The position numbers and the translations under genes are program-made. This document shows, piece after piece, positions 1 to 8,995 of a DNA stretch of 64,000 bases (position 1 is the stretch's first letter; every line of letters starts with the position of its first letter). Source of the DNA: an uncultured Lachnospiraceae bacterium. Lineage in GTDB: Bacteria; Bacillota; Clostridia; Lachnospirales; Lachnospiraceae. The notes under the pieces were generated by a model that was not told where the DNA came from, ran no database searches, and saw nothing but the letters and a program-made list of their open reading frames with translations. Location: positions 62,001 to 126,000 of the forward strand of contig CAJUNB010000018.1 in assembly GCA_910587635.1 (NCBI GenBank). The letters are read 5' to 3'.

Positions 1-1
1 T

Positions 2-142
2 TCAGTTAATGATATACAAGTTCAGGCGGGAGAAGAAGGATTTAAGAGAATAATAAATAATATAGAGATATTGTTAAAAGATCATAATGAAATAGCAGTG
101 CCTTATAAATCGAGGGCGTGGACAATACAGCTTCTTAGATAG
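2..142 (+). CDS. Partial SAM methyltransferase (C-terminal end)
   Basis: This open frame enters from the left edge and ends in TAG at 140-142. Its 46 residues end with a VPYKSRAWTIQ stretch that matches VPYTTRIWMAQ at the end of the next gene, and the preceding helix also aligns (GFKRIINNIEILL against KFEEIIEKIKFLI). It is therefore the tail of a tandem paralogue of the class I methyltransferase at 212-961. The methyl acceptor cannot be told from this fragment. Confidence 0.7.
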   Translation, partial: SVNDIQVQAGEEGFKRIINNIEILLKDHNEIAVPYKSRAWTIQLLR

Positions 143-211
143 ATGAAAGTGCCTTCTTATAAATGCTGCTATTAATTATATACTAAGCGGTTTTTATGAA
201 GGAGGACAAAT

Positions 212-961
212 ATGAAAACAAAGTGGGATTATACGAAATTGGCAGAGGCATATTTAAAGAGGCCAGATTATGCGCAAGAAGCAATCGATCAGATGCTCCA
301 GATAGCAGGTGTAAAAAAGGGTGATAAGGTGTGTGACGTAGGAGCCGGTGCAGCCCATCTTACTGTGAAATTAGCGGAATACGGACTGAATGTATTTGCA
401 GTGGAGCCAAATGATAACATGCGCAGTAATGGTATCAGAAAAACGAAAGATTTTCCAAATGTACAATGGTTTGAAGGTGTGGGCGAGCATACAGGGATGG
501 AGACCGGGAAGTTTGATATGGTAACATTTGGTTCTTCCTTTAATGTTTGTGACAGGCAGGAAGCTTTGAAAGAAAGCAGAAGGCTGTTAAAGCAGGGGGG
601 ATGGTTTGCATGTATGTGGAATCACAGAGACCTGAATGATCTCCTGCAAAAACAGATTGAGGATATTCTAAAAACAAGTATCAAAGGGTATAATTACGGA
701 ACCCGAAGGGAAGATCAGACAGATATCATTAATAGAAGCGGTCTGTTTGGTAAAGTGGTTTATGTTGAAGGTGCTGTAGTTCATCGTATCTCAGCAGAAG
801 ACTTTATAGAGGGTTGGCGCTCTCATGGGACAGTTCAAAGACAAGCCGAAGATAAATTCGAAGAAATAATAGAGAAAATAAAATTTTTAATACAATCAAG
901 AGATGAAGATCATATTACAGTTCCCTATACGACTCGAATTTGGATGGCACAGTGTAAGTAA
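212..961 (+). CDS. Class I SAM-dependent methyltransferase
   Basis: A 249-residue soluble methyltransferase of the Rossmann (UbiE/Methyltransf_11-like) type. Motif I, VCDVGAGAAHL, lies near residues 40-50, the acidic ribose-binding end of strand 2 is in FAVEPNDNM, and the post-motif VTFGSSFNV follows. The ATG has a GGAGG site a few bases upstream. It lies 23 bp before the RfbF-like gene, in the same direction as the CDP-sugar genes, and is a paralogue of the fragment at the left edge. A role in methylating a sugar or glycan is inferred from context only; the family also methylates small molecules and lipids. Confidence 0.75.
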   Translation: MKTKWDYTKLAEAYLKRPDYAQEAIDQMLQIAGVKKGDKVCDVGAGAAHLTVKLAEYGLNVFAVEPNDNMRSNGIRKTKDFPNVQWFEGVGEHTGMETGKFDMVTFGSSFNVCDRQEALKESRRLLKQGGWFACMWNHRDLNDLLQKQIEDILKTSIKGYNYGTRREDQTDIINRSGLFGKVVYVEGAVVHRISAEDFIEGWRSHGTVQRQAEDKFEEIIEKIKFLIQSRDEDHITVPYTTRIWMAQCK

Positions 962-984
962 AGTTTATTTATAAGGATTGAAAG

Positions 985-1767
985 ATGAAGGTTGTAATAC
1001 TGGCAGGTGGTATGCAAAGTGCTATAAGCAGTGAAAGAGAAGGAATCCCTAAGCCAATGATAGACATTGGCGGGAAGCCTTTATTGTGGCATATTATGAA
1101 GCATTTTTCTGAATATAATTTAAATGAATTTATTATTTGTGGTGGATACCGGGTAGATATGATAAAAGAATACTTTATGGATTTTTATATTTACCAATCA
1201 GACATTACAGTAGACCTGCAAGATAATACAATAAAGGTACAGAGAGAGAAAACGGAAGATTGGAAAGTTACAGTGGTAGATACTGGCTTATATGCAACTA
1301 CAGGACAAAGGGTAAGTCAAATACAACGGTATATAGAAGAGGAAAGTTTTATAGTCACCTATGGAGATTGCTTGAATGATATAGATATTGGCGATATGAT
1401 AAATGTACACAATTTAAATGAGAAAATAGCTACATTGGCGATGGCAAAACCAACGGGGAGAAATCAGCTAATGCCAATAGGAGAAGACAGGCAACTACAT
1501 TATGATCAATTAAACAAAATGGTGAATGATGTGTCATGGATTAACGCTAATTGTATGGTTTTTCAAAAAGAAGTGTTTTTTTACTTACAGGGTAATTATG
1601 ATTTAGAAAAGCAATTATTTATTAAGCTTTCAGAGAAGCAAGAATTAGCAACCTACAAACATAAAGGATATTGGGCTGCAATAGAGACAAAAAGAGATTT
1701 AGTTGCAGCAGAAAATCTGTGGAATGCAGGTATTGCACCTTGGTTAAAGGCAGGAAGAACTGATTGA
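985..1767 (+). CDS. Degenerate RfbF-like nucleotidyltransferase paralogue
   Basis: 260 residues, clearly homologous along its whole length to the RfbF encoded immediately downstream: both share LAGG, PKPMI, IGGKPLLWHIMK and an APW end. Key positions differ, however. The nucleotide-binding GGKGTR loop is GGMQSA here, so the Arg is lost. YGDGVAD is YGDCLND, PMGRFGAI is PTGRNQLM, and HGGFWSPMDTLRD is HKGYWAAIETKRD. The lysine of PKPM is kept. It may be an inactive or regulatory partner of RfbF, or a transferase with changed specificity. The gap to rfbF is 9 bp, so the two are surely co-transcribed. Family assignment is secure; activity is doubtful. Confidence 0.75.
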   Translation: MKVVILAGGMQSAISSEREGIPKPMIDIGGKPLLWHIMKHFSEYNLNEFIICGGYRVDMIKEYFMDFYIYQSDITVDLQDNTIKVQREKTEDWKVTVVDTGLYATTGQRVSQIQRYIEEESFIVTYGDCLNDIDIGDMINVHNLNEKIATLAMAKPTGRNQLMPIGEDRQLHYDQLNKMVNDVSWINANCMVFQKEVFFYLQGNYDLEKQLFIKLSEKQELATYKHKGYWAAIETKRDLVAAENLWNAGIAPWLKAGRTD

Positions 1768-1776
1768 GGATAAAGT

Positions 1777-2553
1777 ATGAAAGTAGTAATTCTGGCAGGA
1801 GGGAAAGGAACTCGAATTAGTGAAGAATCCGTTCTGAAGCCTAAACCCATGATTGAGATCGGTGGTAGGCCGATACTCTGGCATATTATGAAAATTTATT
1901 CATTTTATGGTTTCCATGAATTTATTATATGCTGCGGCTATAAAGGACAGATGATAAAAGAGTATTTTATCCATTATTATACACATCAGTCTGACAGTAC
2001 ATTCCTATTAAAAGATAAGAAAGTTATCATTCATGAAAATCGTACAGAACCGTGGAAGGTGACGCTTGTGAATACGGGTTTGGATACTTTAACTGCCGGG
2101 CGTATCTTAAAAATAAAAGATTATATTGAAGAAGACGAGTTTATGTTGACTTATGGAGATGGTGTAGCTGATGCAAATATACAGGAATTAATAAAGTTTC
2201 ACCATCAAAATAATAAGATTGTTACGATTACGACGACGCAACCCATGGGTAGATTTGGTGCCATTAAAATTGATAAAGAAACAAATCAGGTGCAGGGATT
2301 TAAGGAAAAAGCCAGAGTGGATCAGGCATGGGTGAATGCAGGATTTATGGTAATGAACCGTAGGATATTTGAGTATTTGGGGGATGGGAGTGAGATGCTG
2401 GAGGCTAGTCCCTTGGAGGCAGTAGCCAAAGATGGTGAAATGACTGCATACAGGCATGGTGGTTTCTGGTCCCCTATGGATACATTGCGGGATAAGGTAT
2501 ATTTGGAAGAATTGTGGGAATCAGGGAAAGCACCATGGAAGATCTGGGATTGA
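1777..2553 (+). CDS. rfbF: Glucose-1-phosphate cytidylyltransferase
   Basis: 258 residues, the usual RfbF length. It makes CDP-glucose from CTP and glucose 1-phosphate, the first step towards CDP-6-deoxy and 3,6-dideoxyhexoses. The signature loop LAGGKGTRISEES, the PKPMIEIGG lysine segment, the metal-binding YGDGVAD and the C-terminal GGFWSPMDTLRD are all intact. It follows the degenerate paralogue by 9 bp and precedes rfbH, with rfbG after that, the classic CDP-sugar gene set. The protein is cytosolic. Confidence 0.93.
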   Translation: MKVVILAGGKGTRISEESVLKPKPMIEIGGRPILWHIMKIYSFYGFHEFIICCGYKGQMIKEYFIHYYTHQSDSTFLLKDKKVIIHENRTEPWKVTLVNTGLDTLTAGRILKIKDYIEEDEFMLTYGDGVADANIQELIKFHHQNNKIVTITTTQPMGRFGAIKIDKETNQVQGFKEKARVDQAWVNAGFMVMNRRIFEYLGDGSEMLEASPLEAVAKDGEMTAYRHGGFWSPMDTLRDKVYLEELWESGKAPWKIWD

Positions 2554-2614
2554 GAAATTACTCATTGAAAGTAAGCAAACATGAATTATTTAGTTTAGGG
2601 TAAGGAAGAAATAA

Positions 2615-3946
2615 ATGTTCGAAAATATGCCGGAACAGGAAGCAAGAAAAGTTATATTACAGCAGGTAAGAGAATACTGTAAAAAATATCATAATAAAAA
2701 GAAATGGGAAGATGGAGATCGGATCCCCTATGCATCCAGGGTATATGACAGTGAGGAAATGGTAAACCTGGTAGACAGTTCTTTGGAATTTTGGCTTACT
2801 TCCGGGCGATATACCGAGAAATTTGAAAAGGGGCTGTCAGAGTATCTGGGAATTAAATATTGTTCTTTAGTAAATTCGGGTTCTTCTGCAAATCTTCTTG
2901 CTTTTATGGCATTGACCTCCCCTTTATTGGGAGAGAGAAAAGTAAAGCGGGGGGACGAAATCATTACGGTAGCAGCAGGATTTCCAACAACAGTAGCGCC
3001 GGTCATTCAGTATGGGGCAATCCCTGTATTTATAGATGTTACAATTCCACAGTATAACATAGATGTGGACAAGTTGGAAGGGGCAGTATCGAATAAGACG
3101 AAGGCAGTTATGATTGCACACACATTGGGAAATCCTTTTGATTTGAAACAAGTAAAAGAATTCTGTGAAAAACATAATTTATGGCTGATTGAAGATAATT
3201 GTGATGCGCTTGGCTCTCAATATGAATTAGGCGGGAAATGGTGCCTAACTGGAACAGTAGGGGATATCGGAACCTCTAGCTTTTATCCGCCACATCACAT
3301 GACAATGGGAGAAGGAGGCGCAGTTTATACAGATAATCCTTTATTAAACAAAATTATTCGTTCTTTTAGAGACTGGGGAAGAGACTGCATATGTTCTTCG
3401 GGGCATGATAATATGTGTGGACACCGGTTTGACAGGCAGTATGGAGAGCTGCCGTTAGGATATGATCATAAATATGTATATTCGCATTTTGGTTATAACC
3501 TAAAGGCAACAGATATGCAGGCAGCAATCGGTTGTGCGCAGCTGGAGAAATTTCCTGGCTTTGTAGAACGAAGGAGATATAATTTTAGCAGGCTTTATAA
3601 CGGATTGTCAGACTTGCAGGATAAGTTGATATTGCCGATTGCATGCGAAAGTTCAAAACCAAGTTGGTTTGGCTTCATGATTACTTGTAAAGAAGGTGTG
3701 GACAGGAATCAGCTGGTACAGGGCCTTGAAGGCAAAGGAATTCAAACGAGGATGCTGTTTGCAGGTAATCTGACGAAGCATCCATGCTTTGATGAAATGC
3801 GGAAAATTGGTCAGGGATATAGAGTTGCAGGGGGGTTGGAAAATACAGATAGAATTATGAAGGATACATTTTGGATAGGAGTTTACCCGGGAATGACGGA
3901 TGAGATGGTAGATGAGATGGTAAAAGCAATCTATGAATTGATTTAA
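2615..3946 (+). CDS. rfbH: CDP-4-dehydro-6-deoxyglucose 3-dehydratase (E1)
   Basis: 443 residues, standard for RfbH/AscC/DdhC. It is a PMP-dependent member of the DegT/DnrJ/EryC1 aminotransferase fold that removes the 3-hydroxyl of CDP-4-keto-6-deoxyglucose. Two family hallmarks are visible. The PLP lysine position is a histidine in SFYPPHHMTMGEGG, around residues 222-236. The Cys-rich DCICSSGHDNMCGHRF that follows would hold the [2Fe-2S] cluster. The enzyme needs an E3-type reductase (RfbI/AscD), and none is visible in this window. It sits between rfbF and rfbG. Confidence 0.92.
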   Translation: MFENMPEQEARKVILQQVREYCKKYHNKKKWEDGDRIPYASRVYDSEEMVNLVDSSLEFWLTSGRYTEKFEKGLSEYLGIKYCSLVNSGSSANLLAFMALTSPLLGERKVKRGDEIITVAAGFPTTVAPVIQYGAIPVFIDVTIPQYNIDVDKLEGAVSNKTKAVMIAHTLGNPFDLKQVKEFCEKHNLWLIEDNCDALGSQYELGGKWCLTGTVGDIGTSSFYPPHHMTMGEGGAVYTDNPLLNKIIRSFRDWGRDCICSSGHDNMCGHRFDRQYGELPLGYDHKYVYSHFGYNLKATDMQAAIGCAQLEKFPGFVERRRYNFSRLYNGLSDLQDKLILPIACESSKPSWFGFMITCKEGVDRNQLVQGLEGKGIQTRMLFAGNLTKHPCFDEMRKIGQGYRVAGGLENTDRIMKDTFWIGVYPGMTDEMVDEMVKAIYELI

Positions 3947-3991
3947 TTTTAAATTGTATTTTGCAAGTAGTTGTATTATAGGGATAAAAAG

Positions 3992-5059
3992 ATGCTGGAT
4001 TTTTATAAAAATAAAAAGATTTTAATAACTGGACATACCGGATTCAAAGGGGCTTGGCTATGCAGCGTACTTTTGCAGGCAGGGGCAGAAGTAACAGGAT
4101 ATGCATTGGAGTCTCCTACGACGCCGAGCTTATTTAGTTTGTTGGGCCTTCAAAATTCTATAACTTCTGTTACGGGAGATATACGAGATTTGGAATCTCT
4201 TAAAAAAGTATTTTATGAGTATAAGCCAGAAATCGTGATTCATATGGCTGCCCAGCCGATCGTGAGAGAATCTTATAAAGCTCCCGTCTATACCTATGGT
4301 GTAAATGTGATGGGTACGGTAAACGTATTGGAGTGCATCCGTTTGACAGATACAGTACGATCGTTTGTGAATGTAACGACGGATAAGGTATATAAAAATA
4401 AAGAATGGGAATGGGGATACCGTGAGAATGAAGAGTTAAATGGGTATGACCCATATTCCAACTCAAAATCCTGTTCCGAATTGGTTACAGAGAGTTATAG
4501 AAATTCATTTTTTGAAGATAGAAACGTTGTAATTTCTACCATGAGAGCCGGTAATGTGATTGGAGGAGGAGATTTCGCGGCAGATAGAATTATTCCAGAC
4601 TGTGTGCGTGCAGCAATGGATAATAAGGATATCACAATCAGAAACCCCTATTCTGTCAGACCATTTCAGCATGTTCTGGAGCCCATTATGGTATATCTTT
4701 TGGTGGCTAAGATGCAATATGAGAAAAGCGAACTGTCTGGAAGTTATAATATAGGACCGGATGAAAAAGATTGCATTACAACGGGGCAACTGGCAGATTT
4801 ATTTTGTGAAATATGGTATAAGAAAACTGAAAAAAGGATTCAGTGGATCAATAAGTTTGATGACGGGCCCCATGAAGCAAATTTCTTAAAACTTGACTGT
4901 TCTAAAATCAAAACGTGTTTTGGATGGAAACCAATATGGTCGATTGAGGAAGCGTTAGAAAAAACGATTGAGTTATATTATGATTATTGGACGAAGAATG
5001 ATATAAAAGGCTGTATAGAAAGGCAAATCATGGATTATCTCAAAGAGATAAAATTCTGA
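3992..5059 (+). CDS. rfbG: CDP-glucose 4,6-dehydratase
   Basis: About 355 residues of an extended short-chain dehydrogenase that turns CDP-glucose into CDP-4-keto-6-deoxyglucose. The NAD-binding GHTGFKGAWL replaces the usual GxxGxxG, as in RfbG proteins. The catalytic segment is NVTTDKVYKN followed by YDPYSNSKSCSE, with Tyr and Lys in YxxxK order. An in-frame TTG at 3971 would add seven residues, but the ATG at 3992 has an AGGG site at suitable spacing and begins at the conserved N-terminus. It closes the CDP-sugar block. Confidence 0.92.
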   Translation: MLDFYKNKKILITGHTGFKGAWLCSVLLQAGAEVTGYALESPTTPSLFSLLGLQNSITSVTGDIRDLESLKKVFYEYKPEIVIHMAAQPIVRESYKAPVYTYGVNVMGTVNVLECIRLTDTVRSFVNVTTDKVYKNKEWEWGYRENEELNGYDPYSNSKSCSELVTESYRNSFFEDRNVVISTMRAGNVIGGGDFAADRIIPDCVRAAMDNKDITIRNPYSVRPFQHVLEPIMVYLLVAKMQYEKSELSGSYNIGPDEKDCITTGQLADLFCEIWYKKTEKRIQWINKFDDGPHEANFLKLDCSKIKTCFGWKPIWSIEEALEKTIELYYDYWTKNDIKGCIERQIMDYLKEIKF

Positions 5060-5081
5060 TTTGACGGGTAGGATTTATAGA

Positions 5082-6863
5082 ATGAACAGATTAAAAAGCG
5101 TAAAAGATGTATGGAATAAGTATAATTTTATCCTAACAACTTCTCTGAAACGATGGGGAGTTGTTGTTGTATTATTAACGATACTGGGGGCCATATTCGA
5201 AACGATGGGGGTCACCATTATTTTACCATTAGTACAGGTGATGATAGCGCCGGAGGAATTGAGGAAAAATGTGATAGCAGAGCCAATCATTAATTATTTG
5301 GGGCTGGATTCTGATGCTGCTTTGATCTGGGCAATAGGAATTGCAGTTATACTGATTTATCTTTTTAAAAATTTATTTCTATTGTTATTGTCATGGGTTA
5401 GAGTGAAATACTCCTGTAAAGTACAAAGAGAACTTTCCATAGAAATGATGGATGCTTACATGAAAAGGGGATATGTTTTTTTTTTAAAGGCCAGTACAGG
5501 AGAGCTTTTAAGAGGGATGCAAGGAAGTATAGTCAATACGTATAACGCATTGTATCATTGTTTTCGGCTTTTCGCAGAGGCATTGACAATTGCTTTTATT
5601 TGTTTGTATATTATGGTATCAGATATTATTATGGCCATGTGCGTGTGTGTGCTTGCGTTTTTATGTTTGTTGATAATTGTTTTTGGATTTCAAAAGTGGA
5701 TTAGAAAGTGTGGAGAAATAAACTATGTGTATTCGGCTTTGGTAAATAAAACATTGTTGCATACATTCCAGAGTATAAAAGAAGTTCTCGTGATGCAAAG
5801 ACAGAAATATTTTATTAATTCTTATCGGAAAGAATACATCGAACAACAGAAAGGGATAATCGGGCAGACTGTTGGTACAGAGAGCCCTGCCTATTTGATT
5901 GAGGGTGTGTGTGTGGCAGGTCTGATTATTGCTGTTTGCGTAAAAGCTATTAATACGGAGAACGCATCTACTCTTGTGCCACAGCTTGCTGCTTTTGCAG
6001 TTGCGGCATTTCGTATTTTACCGTCTCTTGGAAGGATTTCCAGTTATTTTAACCAATTTATGTTCTGCATTCCCGGAATCAATGAAACATATGAAAATTT
6101 TCAGGAAGTAAGGGAAAGTGATTCTAATCTTATTTCAAAGTTAAATGATAAGAAAAGAATAGAAAAGATTAGTGGTTTTGAGAAAAAAATGACGATAGCG
6201 GAGATTACATGGAAATATCCGAATGCTGAAGAAACAGTATTAGAGGGGATTTCCATGGAAATCAAGAAAGGACAATCTATTGCATTTGTAGGCAAATCTG
6301 GTGCGGGAAAAACAACTCTGGCAGATATTATACTTGGACTGTTGCCTCCACAAAAGGGGCGGGTGTTGATTGACGGAGTAGATATTAAAGATATTCCAAA
6401 GGAAAGAAGTAGAATAGTGGGATTTGTTCCCCAAACTGTAAATTTATTGGATGATACGGTCAGAAGAAATGTGGCTTTTGGGATTGAGGATTCAGAAATA
6501 GATGATGATATGGTATGGACGGCCTTGGAGCAGGCGCAATTAAAAGATACAATAGAAAACAGTGCTAATGGGCTTGATACTAAAATCGGGGAACGGGGAA
6601 TACGTTTTTCGGGTGGACAGAGACAGCGGTTTGCCATTGCCAGGGCGCTTTATTGTAATCCTGATATTTTAATTTTAGATGAAGCTACGTCTGCATTGGA
6701 TACAGAGACGGAAACGGCGGTGATGGAGTCAATTGAGGCTTTGCAGGGGCATAAAACGTTAATTATCATAGCACACAGGCTTACGACGATCAGGAATTGT
6801 GATGTGATTTATGAAATAGGGAATGGGAAAGCGGTTAGAAAGGCATATAAAGATTTAGTATAG
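5082..6863 (+). CDS. ABC-type lipid-linked oligosaccharide flippase (PglK-like)
   Basis: About 593 residues: an exporter-type membrane domain with around six TM helices (roughly residues 20-330) fused to an ATPase. The ATPase has Walker A GKSGAGKTT, signature FSGGQRQR, Walker B ILILDEATSALD and the H-loop IIAHR. This half-transporter layout is that of MsbA/PglK homodimers, and in a glycan locus a lipid-linked sugar flippase is the natural inference. A TTG start at 5061 is possible; the ATG at 5082 is preferred. It starts 22 bp after rfbG. A paralogue of the same architecture lies at 26992-28737. Confidence 0.82.
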   Translation: MNRLKSVKDVWNKYNFILTTSLKRWGVVVVLLTILGAIFETMGVTIILPLVQVMIAPEELRKNVIAEPIINYLGLDSDAALIWAIGIAVILIYLFKNLFLLLLSWVRVKYSCKVQRELSIEMMDAYMKRGYVFFLKASTGELLRGMQGSIVNTYNALYHCFRLFAEALTIAFICLYIMVSDIIMAMCVCVLAFLCLLIIVFGFQKWIRKCGEINYVYSALVNKTLLHTFQSIKEVLVMQRQKYFINSYRKEYIEQQKGIIGQTVGTESPAYLIEGVCVAGLIIAVCVKAINTENASTLVPQLAAFAVAAFRILPSLGRISSYFNQFMFCIPGINETYENFQEVRESDSNLISKLNDKKRIEKISGFEKKMTIAEITWKYPNAEETVLEGISMEIKKGQSIAFVGKSGAGKTTLADIILGLLPPQKGRVLIDGVDIKDIPKERSRIVGFVPQTVNLLDDTVRRNVAFGIEDSEIDDDMVWTALEQAQLKDTIENSANGLDTKIGERGIRFSGGQRQRFAIARALYCNPDILILDEATSALDTETETAVMESIEALQGHKTLIIIAHRLTTIRNCDVIYEIGNGKAVRKAYKDLV

Positions 6864-6905
6864 TGTAGATTAAAATGATAAAAATAGGTTAGAGGGGGCA
6901 TTATT

Positions 6906-8825
6906 TTGTATCATGTCAATAATAGAGAAACATTGTTACCTAAGTTCATAATTGTTTTTTCAACTGTTATTTGGCTTTTGACAGAAACGTTAAGTGGCCT
7001 TCACGCACTTACATCGAATAATATCAGGATAATATGGGCTGTGATAGGTATCATATGTCTGGGCAGTCTGATAAGTAGCTTGAAAAGATTTGGAATAGTT
7101 GTAAAAACTACTTCAGGACAGATTAGGAAATATATTTCTGAAATTACGAGGGGAGGGCAATGGTTAGAGTTTATATTAATAAGTGCGTTTTTTGTACTGG
7201 CGGCAGGGATGTTTTATCTGGCATATACGATTGTTCCAAATAACTGGGATTCAATGACATATCATTTGGCAAGAGTGGCAAACTGGATTCAGAATACTTC
7301 CGTAGAATATTACCCTACCAATATTCCAAGACAGTTATATTATTCATCTTTTACAGAATATTTTATCTTGCACATATGTTTGCTTTTCAGAAATGATCAA
7401 TTTGTTAATATCGTACAGTGGTGTGGGTATATATTTACGGCGGTGATGATTTATAAAATTATGCGTAAATTAGAAGTGGGGCGAAGCATAGGGTTATTTT
7501 CAGCCTTATTGTTCATGATGTGTCCACTCGCAATAGCAGAAAGCGTTACTACGCAGACTGATCTGATAGCAACGATGTGGATTGTCATATTTGCATATTT
7601 TATCTTGGCACTTGGACAATCTTCTCTTCCATTATTACATGGAAAGAATATAATAAATGTCGTATTTTGTGCATGTAGTGTTGGATTTGGATGGTTGACA
7701 AAGAGCAGTGTCTGTTTTATGATGCCGCTATTGCTAGTATGGTTATTTATAGTTTGTCTGTTTAAAAAAGAAAAATGGAGCGCTATAATTCGCTGTACTT
7801 TGTTGGCAGCAGGGATTATTATAATACTCGCGCTTCCGGGATTCATAAGGAATTATAAAAGCACGGGAAATATATTTGCTTATGAACAAATGGCGGGAAA
7901 TTTATTAGTAAAAACTGCCAATCCAAAATTTTTGTTTTTAAATGCATGTAAAAATCTGACATTGGAAATGGCTGGAACCAAAGAACCTGATCCTGTCTGG
8001 GGCGGTACGATGAAGTTGGCAGACATGATGAAAGTTGATATTGAGGATCCGGAAATATCTGCATATCCAGGCTTTGCAGAGGGAAGAAGTTGTACGAAAA
8101 GTTATCATCATGATTTGGCCGGAGCTAAAGGATTTATGATAATTTTGTGCTTGGCTGTAATATGTGAAATTGTTAGGCTGCTCATTGGATGGAGAAAGAG
8201 AAGAGAAAATGCGAATATCATTGAAAAAACTTATATATATGTTGCTTTATGTTCAGGAATAGCAATGTTTATTTGTATCCGCTGGCAGCCGTGGGGGAAT
8301 CGGCTGCTACTTCCTGCACTTTCCTTTTTTTCTCTTTTTATTGGTTTTATCATAAGTAAGCTCAGTAAAAACAGGTGTATAGAGATAAGCTTAATTGTTT
8401 TGATTTTATTATCTTTACTTCCAGATACTTATGGTTCGGTGAAGAAACAGGCAAAAGATTATGCAAAGCCTGTATGGAATGGAGAAGAACGTTTTAACTT
8501 ATATTTTGTACATAGAAATTATTATACAGAAGCTTATAAAGAGATTATAAACGAAATATCTTTAGCAGAAGTGGCAGAGATAGGTTTATTATTAGGCGGA
8601 GATACGTATGAATATCCTCTGTGGGTGGCTTTAAAGGATGAAAATACAGAAATACATCCTGTAGTATTAGAGAATAATGATGTTATTTGGTACCCTGAAT
8701 GTATTATAGCAATAGATAGAGAAATCGGTGAGGGAGAGTATATCACCTATGGGAAAAGCAGGTATGAGTGCGTCTGGAATTTTGAAGAAGACAGCAATTA
8801 TGCAATACTTAAACTGAAAATGTAA
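6906..8825 (+). CDS. Multi-pass membrane glycosyltransferase, GT-C type
   Basis: About 640 residues with many hydrophobic helices and a short hydrophilic C-terminal part (from about residue 530). The segment NNWDSMTYHLARVANW, near residues 110-125 in the first extracytoplasmic loop, has the acidic residue and aromatic surroundings typical of the GT39/ArnT-like group, which take sugars from polyprenyl phosphate. Translation probably begins at TTG 6906, seven bases after a GAGGGGG site. The acceptor and sugar are unknown. Confidence 0.7.
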   Translation: MYHVNNRETLLPKFIIVFSTVIWLLTETLSGLHALTSNNIRIIWAVIGIICLGSLISSLKRFGIVVKTTSGQIRKYISEITRGGQWLEFILISAFFVLAAGMFYLAYTIVPNNWDSMTYHLARVANWIQNTSVEYYPTNIPRQLYYSSFTEYFILHICLLFRNDQFVNIVQWCGYIFTAVMIYKIMRKLEVGRSIGLFSALLFMMCPLAIAESVTTQTDLIATMWIVIFAYFILALGQSSLPLLHGKNIINVVFCACSVGFGWLTKSSVCFMMPLLLVWLFIVCLFKKEKWSAIIRCTLLAAGIIIILALPGFIRNYKSTGNIFAYEQMAGNLLVKTANPKFLFLNACKNLTLEMAGTKEPDPVWGGTMKLADMMKVDIEDPEISAYPGFAEGRSCTKSYHHDLAGAKGFMIILCLAVICEIVRLLIGWRKRRENANIIEKTYIYVALCSGIAMFICIRWQPWGNRLLLPALSFFSLFIGFIISKLSKNRCIEISLIVLILLSLLPDTYGSVKKQAKDYAKPVWNGEERFNLYFVHRNYYTEAYKEIINEISLAEVAEIGLLLGGDTYEYPLWVALKDENTEIHPVVLENNDVIWYPECIIAIDREIGEGEYITYGKSRYECVWNFEEDSNYAILKLKM

Positions 8826-8995
8826 GTGTTTATATTATACTAGAAGAAAGTACAGTGAATTTTGCAGTATTTGTTTTAAAGCTAGATATTGCATAATAGT
8901 AACACTTATATGGTTTTAGTTGTTATAAATGCTTAATAATGGTATGCTTTATATATTTAGAACGAAATGGACAGAATGAAAAGAGGAAAAATAGG

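Noticed and set aside
6101..6637. A 178-codon antisense frame opposite the ABC ATPase
   Set aside because: It mirrors the highly conserved ATPase motifs on the other strand and has no own support.
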